Shown here: positions 37,001 through 48,605 of the stretch, piece by piece
How the letters are laid out: the number at the start of each line of letters is the position of its first letter
Numbering within the stretch: the first letter of the stretch is position 1
Origin: Spisula solida
Lineage: Eukaryota > Mollusca > Bivalvia > Venerida > Mactridae
Direction of reading: 5' to 3'
Length of the DNA stretch: 64,000 bases
Assembly: GCA_947247005.1 (NCBI GenBank)
Contig: OX365956.1
Coordinates: 10,684,089-10,748,088 of the forward strand
Made by a program: the position numbers and the translations under genes
Notes under the pieces: generated by a model
Seen by the model: the letters and a program-made list of their open reading frames with translations, nothing else
Databases searched by the model: none
Told to the model about the DNA's origin: nothing

Positions 37001-37429
37001 ATAAACATATTTACTAGAAACTTATAACATGTATATAATGTCTGATACACAATCGTATGAACTATATCCCATAATTATAAGATGTATGTTGATGGGTTTA
37101 TGGCCCTGTTTATACTTTCTGTACTTATACATTTTTGGTAAAAAGTAAATTTCCCTGCATTAACTCAAATGTTACTCTTATTATCTTACAATATAAACTG
37201 TCATATTCTCCAATACAAATGTACATGTATAGGATTTACGTCCCTTAACTCTAAAATGTATTGGTCTTTAAACGTAATTTCTTATTGTTGTAGGCATGCT
37301 AAGTCCAAAGTATTAGACATAATTAATTACTGGGTTTTTTTTTATTGTATAATCGATTTATACCTCTCTTGGAGATTATTTAAGTCAAAATTTAATACAA
37401 TAAAACTGCTTTAACAACGTAAACTCGGT
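37001..37429. other. No gene seen
   Basis: AT-rich spacer between copy B and the satellite block. Confidence 0.35.
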
Positions 37430-37785
37430 TTTGTTTGGGGCTGAAAGCCCCAATCGGATGACCTAGTTTCAACATGTTTAATGGTCTTATAGTTAAATGA
37501 CCCAGCCTCAACAAACCGAGCGCAACAGCTAGCTCGAATAAACGGAATCCCAGAGCCGAATGACCAACTTAAAACAATTAGTATACCCAAGTTGAATAAC
37601 CACGTTTCAACAGCACAAAAGGCCGAAACAGCCATTTTTAGTCCTAGAAAGTTAATGATTAACAGTAATAAAAAGCTGAATGCCATGGTTTCAGCTGATT
37701 GACATAGTTTCTGCAATGAAAGGGCCCTAACAGGATGACCTAGTTTACACAGATGCAGTGCCTTAGCTGAAAGACCTAGCTCCAA
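37430..37785 (+). repeat. Degenerate tandem repeat edge
   Basis: Loose repeats of GGATGACCTAGTTT / GAATGACC words lead into the regular 37-bp array. Related words lie at 26400-26640. Confidence 0.45.
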
Positions 37786-38270
37786 TCTGCTCCAGTACAA
37801 ACACTGAACCACTCTGTTAACCTGACCCCCACTGCAAACACTGAACCACTCTGTAAACCTGACCCCCACTGCAAACACTGAACCACTCTGGCAACCTGAC
37901 CCCCACTGCAAACACTGAACCACTCTGTCAACATGACCCCCACTGCAAACACTGCACCGCTCTGTCAACCTGACCCAAACTGCAAACACTGAACCACTCT
38001 GTCAACCTGACCCCCACTGCAAACACTGAACCACTCTGTCAACCTGACCCCCACTGCAAACACTGGACCACTCGGTCAACTTGGCCCTCACTGCAAACAC
38101 TGAACCACTCTGTCGACCAGTCCCCCATAAAACACTGTTCCACTCTGTCGACCAGTCCCTCATAAAACACTAAACCACTCTGTTGACCAGTCCCTCATAA
38201 AACACTAAACCACTCTGTCGACCAGTCCCCCATAAAACAGTGAACCACTCTGTCGACCAGTCCCTCATAC

Positions 38271-39855
38271 AAGAGGGCCCAAAGGGCCCTAGGTCGCTCA
38301 CCTGTCGTACTAGTGCATGCACACCCCTATGGTGATCCTACACATTTTCTGAATAAAATTTAAGGAAATTCAGCCTCTATTGCAAGTTTTTGTATGGTTT
38401 GACCATGTGACCTAGCGTTTGACCCCAGATGACTTAATTAATATCAAACTTAACCTAGATTGTGTTGAGATGATTATTAGGACCAAATTTCATAAAGATT
38501 AAGTCGAAATTGTAACCTCTGGTGACTACACAGGGTTTTTCTATAATCTGACCTATAATTTAAACAAAATATTTCCTCCATATAACTGTACAAATACATG
38601 CTATAAAGACAGAACAATACCTTAACACTTAAAAAATAATTATGGTTCCAGTGGGGTTTGAACCCACGACCCTCAGGAAAATGTCAATTGACATTGTGAC
38701 CTTGTTTTTGACGCCAGATGACCCAAAATCGAACTTGGCCTAGATTTTGTTGACAAGATCATTGTGACAGTTTCATAAAGATTAAGTTGAAATAGTAACC
38801 TCTGGTGACTGACTACACAAGGTTTTTCTATGATTTGACCTTTATTTTAAACAAAATATTTTGGAATATTTTTCCTCCATATAACTGTACAAATACATGC
38901 TATAAAGACAAAACAATACCTAAACACTTAAAAAAATAAAAATTAAAAAATAAAAATTATGGTTCCAGTGGGGGTTGAACCCACGACCATCAGGAAAATG
39001 TACAAATACATGCTATAAAGACAAAACAATACCTAAACACTGAAAAAAAATTATGGTTCCAGTGGGGGTTGTACCCACGACCATCAGGAAAATGTACAAA
39101 TACATGTTATAAAGACAAAACAATACCTAAACATTTAAAAAAAAAAAAAAAAAATTATGGTTCCAATGGGTGTTGAACCCACGACCATCAGGAAAATGTA
39201 CAAATAAATGCTTTACAGACAAAACAATACCTAAACACTCAAAAAAAATAAAAATAAAAATTATGGTTCCAGTGGGGGTTGAACCCACGACCATCAGGAA
39301 AATGTACAAATACATGCTATAAAGACAAAACAATACCTAAACACTTAAAAAAAAAATTATGGTTCCAGTGGGGTTTGAACCCACGACCATCAGGAAAATG
39401 TCTACGCTCCCTACAGCGCTTTGAATTCCACTTAACCATTACAATTCACACCCTGCTTAAAATACTAGAATATTTTGATATTTGACCTTTACAAAACTGC
39501 TGTGAACCCTGATACACATTTTCATTGGTTGATGAAAGTTTATTGTATGTATAGAGAGTAGAGAGTTACAGCAGAGAGTTTAGTGACCATGAAGACTACA
39601 TGTTGAAAGGTTTAAAACAAGGTTTTTTCTATAATTTGACCTAGTGAGCTAGTTTTTGACCTCAGATGACCCAATATCGAACTTGACCTAGATTTTGTTG
39701 AGATAATCATTGTGACCAAGTTTCATAAAGATTAGGCCAAAATTGTGACCTCTAGAGAGGACACAACCCAATTGTTGACGGACGGACGGACAGACGACGG
39801 ACGAAGTGTGATCACAAAAGCTCACTCTGTCACTTTGTGACAGGTGAGCTAAAAA
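38271..39855. mobile_element. Element inserted in the minisatellite
   Basis: A 1.6-kb block with no satellite units. It begins with AGAGGGCCCAAAGGGCCCTA and CGCTCACCTGTC, and ends with GACAGGTGAGCT. CTCACCTGTC is thus inverted at the two ends. GACGGACGGACAGACG lies near the right end. The interior has two diverged versions of a segment (about 38385-38700 and 38700-38850) plus the tandem block below. I recall ends of this kind as very common in bivalve genomes. No coding potential. Confidence 0.75.
38635..39402 (-). repeat. Tandem ~105-bp tRNA-like units
   Basis: Six copies of TTATGGTTCCAGTGGGGGTT with GAACCCACGACCATCAGGAA, at about 38640, 38957, 39051, 39157, 39261 and 39358. Each is separated by an A-rich stretch and ATACATGCTATAAAGACAAA. 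On the minus strand each has a box-B-like GTGGGTTCAACCCCC, so a tRNA-derived piece has been amplified inside the inserted element. Confidence 0.75.
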
Positions 39856-41740
39856 CAGTAAACCACTCTGTCGACCAGTCCCTCATAAAACACTAAACCA
39901 CTATGTCGACCAGTCCCCCATAAAACAGTAAACCACTCTGTCGACCAGTCCCTCATAAAACACTAAACCACTCTGTCGACCAGTCCCCCATAAAACACTA
40001 AACCACTCTGTCGACCAGTCCCCCATAAAACAGTAAACCACTCTGTCGACCAGTCCCTAATAAAACAGTAAACCACTCTGTCATTCAATCCCCCATAAAA
40101 CACTGAACCACTCTGTCATTCAATCCCCCATAACAAATACTGAAATACTTGTTTAACCATTCCCCCATAACAAACACTGAACCAACCTGTCTATTATTCC
40201 CAATTACATACAATGAACCACTCCACCACTCATTCTCCCATAACACACACAGACCCAATATGTCGACCAGTCCTCCATTACAAGACTGAACCAATATATC
40301 AACCATTCCCAGATTACAATCCCTGAACTACTTTGTCAACCAGTCCCCTATCAAAACTCTGAACTACTCATGTCAACGAGTCCCACATTACAAACACTGA
40401 ACCACCCTGTCAACCAGTCCCCAATTAGAAACACTGAACCACTCTGTCAACCATTCCCCCATTAAAAACACTGAACAACTCTGTCAACCATTACCCTATT
40501 ACAAACACTGAACCACTCTATCAATCAGTCCCCCATTACAAACACTGAACCACGCTGTGAACCATTCCCCAATTACAATTACTGAACCACTCTGTCAACT
40601 ATTCCCCAATTACAATTACTGAACCACTCTGTCAACCATTCCCCAATTACAAACACTGAACCACTCTGTCAACCGTTCCCCAATTACAAACACTGAACCA
40701 CCCTGTCAACCATTCCCAATTAAAAACACTGAACAACTCTGTCAACCATTACCCCATTACAAACACTGAACCACGCTGTGAACCATTCCCCAATTACAAT
40801 TACTGAACCACTCTGTCAACTATTCCCCAATTACAATTACTGAACCACTCTGTCAACCATTCCCCAATTACAAACACTGATCCACTCTGTCAACCGTTCC
40901 CCAATTACAAACACTGAACCACCTGTCAACCATTCCCCATTAAAAACACTGAAAAACTCTGTCAACCATTACCCAATTACAAACACTGAACCACTCTATC
41001 AATCAGTCCCCCATTACAAACACTGAACCACGCTGTGAACCATTCCCAATTACAATTACTGAACCACTCTGTCAACTATTCCCCAATTACAATTACTGAA
41101 CCACTCTGTCAACCATTCCTCAATTACAAACACTGAACCACCCTGTCAACCATTCCCCATTAAAAACACTGAACAACTCTGTCAACCATTACCCAATTAC
41201 AAACACTGAACCACTCTATCAATCAGTCCCCCATTACAAACACTGAACCACGCTGTGAACCATTCCCCAATTACAATTACTGAACCACTCTGTCAACTAT
41301 TCCCCAATTACAATTACTGAACCACTCTGTCAACCATTCACCACTTACAAACACTGAACCACTGTGTCATCCAGTCCCCCATAACAAACACTGAACCACC
41401 CTGTCAACCATTCCCCAATAACAAACATCGGACCACTCTGTCAACCATTCCCCAATAACAAAAATCGGACCACTCTGTCAACCATTCCCCAATAACAAAC
41501 ATCGAACCACTCTGTCAACCATTCCCCCATAACAAACACTGAACCACTCTATCAAACAGTCCCTCATTACCAACACTGAACCACTATGTCGACCAGTACA
41601 CGATTACAAACACTGAACCACTCTGTCAACTTGACCCCCACTGCAAACACTCACCCACCCCTATTGCTAACACTGAACCAATCTGTCAACCATACCACCT
41701 AAACAAACACTGAACCTCTATCCGAACCCGTAGATGTTGA

Positions 41741-42055
41741 ATTACAAATACTGATCAACTACTAGTATTTCAACCAGTCCCCCACAAATCCAGTAACCAT
41801 TTGGCATTTATTTCAAACATGGAACCACTACATGTCAATCTATTCTCCATGTTGCAATAAAAATGCTGAATTACTCTACCTACCAGCCCTCAAACACACA
41901 ACTACACCGCAGTTTACCCGACATTGAAAAAACAGACTCGAACAGTCTACAAGACGGCCTACGGATACTAAATCTTTGAAAGGTAGTTGGATACTGAGAA
42001 AAGCCCCCACCAATATAAAAATTCTAAACACAACAGAAAAAGAAAGTTCTTTCAG
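41741..42055. other. Spacer between two satellites
   Basis: Decayed satellite-like words at the left, then unique sequence. No exon seen. Confidence 0.4.
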
Positions 42056-43232
42056 TTATAGACTGATGACGATCTACATCACGTACAGGTACTGTCTCAG
42101 GTAAGACATATACACGATCTACATCACGTACAGGTACTGTCTCAGGTAAGACATATACACGATCTACATCACGTACAGGTACTGTCTCAGGTAAGACATA
42201 TACACGATCTACATCACGTACAGGTACTGTCTCAGGTAAGACATATACACGATCTACATCACGTACAGGTACTGTCTCAGGTAAGACATGTACACGATCT
42301 ACATCACATACAGGTACTGTCTCAGGTAAGACATGTACACGATCTACATCACGTACAGGTACTGTCTCAGGTAAGACATGTACACGATCTACATCACGTA
42401 CAGGTACTGTCTCAGGTAAGACATATACACGATCTACATCACGTACAGGTACTGTCTCAGGTAAGACATGTACACGATCTACATCACATACAGGTACTGT
42501 CTCAGGTAAGACATATACACGATCTACATCACGTACAGGTACTGTCTCAGGTAAGACATATACACGATCTACATCACGTACAGGTACTGTCTCAGGTAAG
42601 ACATATACACGATCTACATCACGTACAGGTACTGTCTCAGGTAAGACATGTACACGATCTACATCACATACAGGTACTGTCTCAGGTAAGACATGTACAC
42701 GATCTACATCACGTACAGGTACTGTCTCAGGTAAGACATGTACACGATCTACATCACGTACAGGTACTGTCTCAGGTAAGACATAAACACGATCTACATC
42801 ACGTACAGGTACTGTCTCAGGTAAGACATGTACACGATCTACATCACATACAGGTACTGTCTCAGGTAAGACATGTACACGATCTACATCACGTACAGGT
42901 ACTGTCTCAGGTAAGACATGTACACGATCTACATCACATACAGGTACTGTCTCAGGTAAGACATGTACACGATCTACATCACGTACAGGTACTGTCTCAG
43001 GTAAGACATGTACACGATCTACATCACGTACAGGTACTGTCTCAGGTAAGACATGTACACGATCTACATCACGTACAGGTACTGTCTCAGGTAAGACATG
43101 TACACGATCTACATCACATACAGGTACTGTCTCAGGTAAGACATGTACACGATCTACATCACGTACAGGTACTGTCTCAGGTAAGACATGTACACGATCT
43201 ACATCACGTACAGGTACTGTCTCAGGTAAGAC
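42056..43232 (+). repeat. 45-bp minisatellite, about 26 copies
   Basis: The unit is GATCTACATCACGTACAGGT then ACTGTCTCAGGTAAGACATR then TACAC. Copies are almost identical. Variation is confined mainly to ACGTAC versus ACATAC (a CpG change) and ATATAC versus ATGTAC. Each unit contains CTCAGGTAAGA, an 8/9 match to the splice donor consensus. As 45 is divisible by 3, the minus strand has a 406-residue frame of 15-residue repeats, judged to be a by-product. Confidence 0.95.
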
Positions 43233-43820
43233 ATGTACAATCACAGTACCTGTATCATCAATGGCTGAAAGTATGTCAGCACCATTGTGAACGCCATACC
43301 CTATAATTATTTGCTAATTTTCATTTAACGCCTTTTCTTAACATTGTGTCAGTTATGTATACAGCTGTTGATTCACCTAACCAGTCTTCCTGGACTGTAT
43401 TCTAACCAGTGCCAAATTACCATCCATCACATGTGCAGAAGTTCCGTGTGGAAGAAATTCGGGATTGTTGTCAATAGTTCGTGGAAGGAAATAACCTACA
43501 GCGACCATGAATCAACCTCTACTTGTGTGTTCAGAGATCGACACATTTAAATGTTTGGTCATTAGAAATAAATAAAAAAGCAAAACACCCAGATGTTGTT
43601 TTGATTGCACAACATTTATACCAGCTAACTTACATGTCTTAGTATAAACATTAGAAAATACCAGCACACTCACATGTCTAAGTATAAACATTAGAAAATA
43701 CTCAAACATAGACATTTTAAAAGTCATATAAAATGGCTGTGCGCTATCAAGATAACTTACTAAAAATATATTTTTTTCTACTATCTGTAAAGGTTCCTGA
43801 ATCAACAAACTGTTGGTACC
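43233..43820. other. No gene seen
   Basis: Spacer with two direct copies of ACATGTCTNAGTATAAACAT (about 43632 and 43673). No exon supported. Confidence 0.35.
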
Positions 43821-43825
43821 GTTAA

Positions 43826-44020
43826 GCTACACACATTTATATATAAGACACATATACATATCGTACACACATTTATATATAAGACACATATACATACCGT
43901 ACACACATTTATGTATAAGACACATATACATACCGTACACACATTTATATATAAGACACATATACATACCGTACACACATTTATATATAAGACACATATA
44001 CATACCGTACACACATTTGA
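43826..44020 (+). repeat. 36-bp minisatellite, about five copies
   Basis: CGTACACACATTTATATATA then AGACACATATACATAC repeats. 36 is divisible by 3, so frames are open on both strands. These are not genes. Confidence 0.9.
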
Positions 44021-44042
44021 GCACTAAATGTATAAAACAACT

Positions 44043-44290
44043 TACTGTGCCGATGCTTTACACGTGGGTGGTCGAAATACTCGTATATTGTTCGTCATTG
44101 TAGTCATTTTATGCTTCATAAGTTCTCTGTTTCTTAATACGTGACTGTAGTCAACTGACGACGTCGTTACTATGAAGAACAATCAAAGCCTTGGGCGGAA
44201 ATGACGTAATTGACGTCGCCTGACGACCTGTGAGGATATTACGTTTATGACGCCGTCAAAACGTCGTGGGGATAATGAAGGCTTCCAGAT
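44043..44290 (+). repeat. CRE-like-rich dispersed repeat, copy 2
   Basis: Homologous to 35690-35930 across TACTGTGCCGA, ACGACGTCGTTACTATGAAG, TGGGCGGAAATGACGT and ATTACGTTTATGACGCCG. Confidence 0.6.
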
Positions 44291-45053
44291 CTAGTAATTG
44301 ATCAGCTTTATTTTGATTTAACTACACGGTACATCATGACTTATAAATCACACGTTATTTCTCTCCAAGCTCGTTGAAAAATTCGCTTTATTAATGCGTA
44401 TTTGTTGATTAACTGCAAGGGTAAATTTAATACATTGTAATGGTATGTTTCTTATGCCCACAAAATTTAAATTTGAAGAAAAGATGTTTTCTTAAAACAT
44501 GCCCTATCACACTATAGAATGCCCTTTAAAAGGAATTGTTTTGTTTTTCAAAGGCGTGTATAATTAAAGATGAGCACATTTTAGCTATATGCGCGAGCTA
44601 GTCTATATTCTTACGAAATAAATGCAAAAGAGCCTTCCACAAAGCGGTCGGGATGCTTGCTAAACAAATATTATGTGCGCGCATTAAAATACGTTTCACA
44701 TACGCAATGACACATAAGGTTTCAGCTTTAGCTTTTTATGCAAGTTTATCATAGTATAATATAGTAATAACTATGAACATGCTGACACATCCATTTTGAG
44801 TTTTTCGTACTATTTTATGATGGTAGTCAGACGCTTTTAATACGTCTTATTTACACCGACAACTGAAAAGCTTGAAATTTCCTTCAATGTTTATACCAAG
44901 TGGGAGTTACTCTAAACTTTCAAATTTATCATTGAACATTTATATCCATCAGCAGCACGTTTTCCTTGTGGCAAATCAGAAATATTTACGAACCTGTCGC
45001 ATTTCTCGGCTACTCACTTGTATCGGTGCAAGACTTTATCGTGCGCTAAGCAT
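44291..45053. other. No gene seen
   Basis: AT-rich spacer left of the 45062 element. Confidence 0.35.
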
Positions 45054-45061
45054 GAGCCGAT

Positions 45062-46012
45062 CACAGACACTTGGGGTCTGGACCCCGCCCCCTCCCCCAG
45101 CTACGCCCAGCTGGGTATATTTTTATCATCAACTTTGTATATCCAGACCCATACATCAATCACACAAACATTATTAAACGCATCCGGACAAATAAAAAAT
45201 ATTCGTAAATGCCTCTCTAGCTTTAATAATACAAAGATAAAAATGTTCGACTGAAATTTCTCGCACACCTTCCTCGAATATCGGGTCGTGTTTAACTCAC
45301 TGTGCAACTTTCCTGCCAATATTTGGTGTCCTTTGGTCAAGTACACATTACTCTTTACGATGATGATAAAGACAGAAACCGATCACCGCCCCTGCCTCCA
45401 CAATTTGCGAGAAAGTTGGCAATTTTCAACTCAAAACACGACTCGCACATAATCTTTCGACGCTGGTTTCCCGTCTGATCAATACGAAAGTACGGCGCCG
45501 CGCCTTGAACGTTGGAACCAGATATGTAAATAAACCATTCGGAATACCTCGTTTGGGTCCAACGTTCAACGCGCGACACAGTTCTTATGTATCGGGCTGG
45601 GAACCACCGTTCAAATTGTCGAAAGATTATGTGCGCGGCGGAAAATGAGTTGACAATTGCAAACTTTCTCGCATATTTTGTCGACAAGAGCGCTGATTGA
45701 GTATTGTCAGTATAGTCATCGTAAAGATTAATTTGTTATTGACCGAAAGACATCAGAAATATACGGGTAAGTTGCAAAACAAGTTTTACACGATCAATTT
45801 TTCTAGGTCGGTGTGCGAGAAACTTCAGCGAAACATTTCTATCTTTGTGTTATTTAAGCAGTAGATGAATTACTCAGATTTTTGTATTAATATCAAATAC
45901 ATCCAACAAATGTTTGTGTGATTGCTGAATGGGTCTGGATATATAAGAAATATAAAAAATATTTCCAGGCGCGTATTGGGAGGGGGCGTGGTCCAGACCC
46001 CAAGTGTCTGTG
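45062..46012. mobile_element. Non-autonomous DNA transposon, 8-bp TSD
   Basis: A 951-bp element begins CACAGACACTTGGGGTCTGG and ends with the exact inverse. The 8-bp sequence GAGCCGAT flanks it directly on both sides (45054-45061 and 46013-46020). The terminal repeats extend about 245 bp with some divergence. A second inner inverted pair (TTGCGAGAAAGTTGGCAATT at about 45402 with its inverse near 45655) makes most of the element a long palindrome. An 8-bp duplication is typical of hAT elements, but the CACAG end is not diagnostic. No transposase frame. Confidence 0.9.
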
Positions 46013-46020
46013 GAGCCGAT

Positions 46021-46434
46021 GTGTTAAAATGACAAAATCAACTGACGTGATCGCCTCACAAAAATCTGTATTGCTTTCTTCGACGCTGTTTACTGGTGGT
46101 ACGTAAACCGGTTGGGATTTGGCGCTAACCACGGTCAACATAGTTCAACTAGAGACGACAAAAACTTATGGTCGAACCAACGCTCGATTACTTTTATGTT
46201 TATTTAATATGCAACGTCTTGAAGCATATATGGGCTTTGACTTCATGGGGAACCAGACATGGGCATATAGTCGTACTGTATGAGTTTAGGCATGGACAAG
46301 AATCAAGTATGATAAAATACAACGGAAAATAATATGCAATAAATAATTATGGTCCTTGGGCACAGCACTCACTGAGACCTTTTCACATATGGTGTTTCAA
46401 ATTGATATGTCCAATATCGTATGAGTCATGACCT
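46021..46434. other. No gene seen
   Basis: Spacer without recognised structure. Confidence 0.3.
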
Positions 46435-46740
46435 GGGCCGGTATTCACAAATCTTCTTAGATACAAAATATATCTTAAATATCCTATAAATTTCTTAGAT
46501 ATGATAAAATTCGTTTTAAGTTTAATTTATTTCTAAGTAGCTATTCACAACACATCTTAAACTTAAGATCTTCTTAAATAGCCAATTTTTGTCTTATATA
46601 TCCATGTTCAACTAAGACATGTGCCTATATTTAAGATACGTACATAGGTATCTTACTATTTAAGAAATTTCTAAGATGAAAATAGGAACTTTTTAATATG
46701 TGCTTAAAACCGATTTTTAAACCGCCCTAATATACGTATT
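46435..46740 (+). repeat. CTTAAGAT-rich dispersed repeat
   Basis: Starts GGGCCGGTATTCACAAATCT and is filled with variants of TCTTAGAT/CTTAAATA, with a second TATTCACAACACATC about 90 bp on. Probably a fragment of a mobile element. Confidence 0.45.
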
Positions 46741-47188
46741 AAATCATTCGTTTAGACCAAAAAACTTAGCAATTTATCAAAACGTCATGCAAACACACAG
46801 TCCAAGGGAAATTACCCAGTGTCGCATCCGGCCTAAAGCGTAAGTAGAAGGTTAGGTGGAAATTCCGGACACAGGTTTCGGAATTCGGGATTATTGATAC
46901 ATACATGTTTAATCATGGATAGTCTCAAATATGAACATTTTGCATTTATAACACACAGTTAATCAGAAATAATTATGTTGCTAAGTTCATCGTGCATTAT
47001 ATGTAATTTACAAAGTGTAAATAAGTATAATAATCACGCTACAATAATAACTGGCTAACACGAAGTAGGCCTATAGAAGATCTATAATACTAATGTTTTA
47101 TTATGCATTTTAAAACACAATATCTTTCGTTGAATTATACTATCAAACATGTCAATTTGGTCAGCATACGCTTGGTCACATTTCGTTG

Positions 47189-47669
47189 CCCGAGAACCAT
47201 AGTGTTCAATCGTCATTTTTGCCAAAAATGAGTTTAATATACCGTTGGAAATCTCTCGATGAGAGCTATGTCACAGTGACCTTGTCCTCTTTCGGGGACA
47301 TCTTCATATTTAGATATCAACAGATCCATTTTGTTCTATCTGCAATTTTCATGTTTTTCTTGAGAACCAAGTTGTTCTATCTGCGTTCTTGACCAATGGA
47401 TTGCTCCCATTGAGTCACGTGGTGTAACCTAAATTGGTTTTATAATGTTCTATCTACAGTAGACCGACTTAAGTGCGGTATGTTTGAATCAACGATTCTT
47501 CATGATATTTGGAAGTGTTCCTGAGATCTACATAAATAAAGCACATACACATTTCTGTTCGAATTCGTCCACGAACAAACAAGTTATAAAGGCTTTGAAA
47601 GCCCTGAATCTGAAAACCTGATTTTCTCGAAAACAAGAAAAAGACACATAGAACACTATGGTTCTCGGG
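47189..47669. mobile_element. MITE-like element with 19-bp inverted ends
   Basis: CCCGAGAACCATAGTGTTC at 47189-47207 is exactly inverted at 47651-47669. The interior has TTGTTCTATCTGC-type words three times (about 47330, 47370 and 47443). No clear target duplication, no frame. Confidence 0.6.
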
Positions 47670-48235
47670 CGACGATTTACGCTACGAGATATACGCGAGC
47701 TGACTTTTGCAAACTAGTAGGCCTACGGCGTCCATAAGCCAATGTGGATATGGTAGACTACCGATCATCTTACAGTTTTCATAATTCGTATATCAGTGAA
47801 AATGTTTCACCGAACTCCCGAGATGTACACGTATTCACAGGGATTTCGGAGTCGGGAACATGTCGTATGGGTCTCATACCGACATCAAATGAGCTATGTA
47901 TGATATCCGTACGGATTTAAACACTAATAGGCTTGCCGTGTGGCCACCGTACGGCTATCATAGGAGTGTCCTGCAAGTGCTTTACGAACCTAATAGCTCC
48001 GGACGGTTTCCGCACACCTTGGCTGTGTTATTGTTCAAAAGCCCGGGGTTACTTCATAGTTCATGCTTCAAGCTTCACACTTCGAACTTCATGTCTACTA
48101 TTGCTTTATGGTTCATATGTTACATGTATATGTATAGTTCGATTTCGAGCATTGAGCCGTGACTGTACTTTTAAGGCCGATATAGGTTGGTGTAGGTTTA
48201 GTCAATAAGGTAAGTATTACAATTAGGGACGGTTA
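47670..48235. other. No gene seen; TTCA-rich run
   Basis: Around 48045-48100 there is a run of TTCATAGTTCATGCTTCAAG-like words, similar to 60900-61140. No exon supported. Confidence 0.3.
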
Positions 48236-48239
48236 TTTT

Positions 48240-48340
48240 GTGAGTCGGATTGGTCCTGAGGATAAAGCGCTCGATACATTGTAAATTAACTTTTGTCAGA
48301 CCAGGGTTCGAAACCCACCAAAATATTTTTGACATGTTTT
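48240..48340 (+). repeat. tRNA-like SINE fragment
   Basis: TGGTCCTGAGGATAAAGCGC (box A-like) and GACCAGGGTTCGAAACCC (box B) are about 45 bp apart. The arms do not pair well enough for a tRNA gene. Confidence 0.45.
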
Positions 48341-48605
48341 ATTTTATAGTTTTTAAATGCTTATAACTTGCAAAATGTGTGTACATGTAATATTAGTTTA
48401 TGTTACAAACCATATTTGTTACATGTATGTTGTAGAACGTTCTGACGGCTAATCAACGTTATATAGGTCAGTAAGCTCGGAACACACAAACAATCGAAAT
48501 AAGTAAAAATGAAAAATATATTGAATCGACACCTTTTATGCATCATTTAAAAACACAAAAACATCGCTTTGACTTATAAGAGCAGTTCTCTGAGAAAACC
48601 AAATT

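Larger units (their letters stand above)
37790..41740 (+). repeat. ~37-bp minisatellite, interrupted
   Basis: Units are built on AACACTGAACCACTCTGTCA followed by ACCATTCCCCAATTAC. Subtypes are visible: CTGACCCCCACTGCA around 37830-38100, GACCAGTCCCTCATAAAA around 38110-40080 and ATTCCCCAATTACAA after 40440. The array is split by an inserted element at 38271-39855, with the same subtype on both sides. A block of several units near 40550-40700 recurs near 40770-40930 and 41020-41120, indicating multi-unit duplication. Confidence 0.9.

Noticed and set aside
37411..37989. 192-residue minus-strand frame rich in Cys, Gly and Ser
   Set aside because: Its first half is the 37-bp minisatellite read backwards; the rest has no domain.
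42056..43232. CRISPR array
   Set aside because: Units are contiguous 45-bp repeats with no variable spacers, in a eukaryotic context.
42024..43244. 406-residue minus-strand frame of 15-residue repeats
   Set aside because: The frame exists because the 45-bp unit has no stop and is divisible by 3. There is no signal peptide, no non-repeat domain and no splice context, and the variation sits at CpG sites regardless of codon position.
45355..45687. 110-residue minus-strand frame
   Set aside because: Lies in the inner palindrome of the 951-bp transposon; no transposase motif is seen.
48240..48340. tRNA gene on the plus strand
   Set aside because: Box B is good but the acceptor and D arms do not pair.
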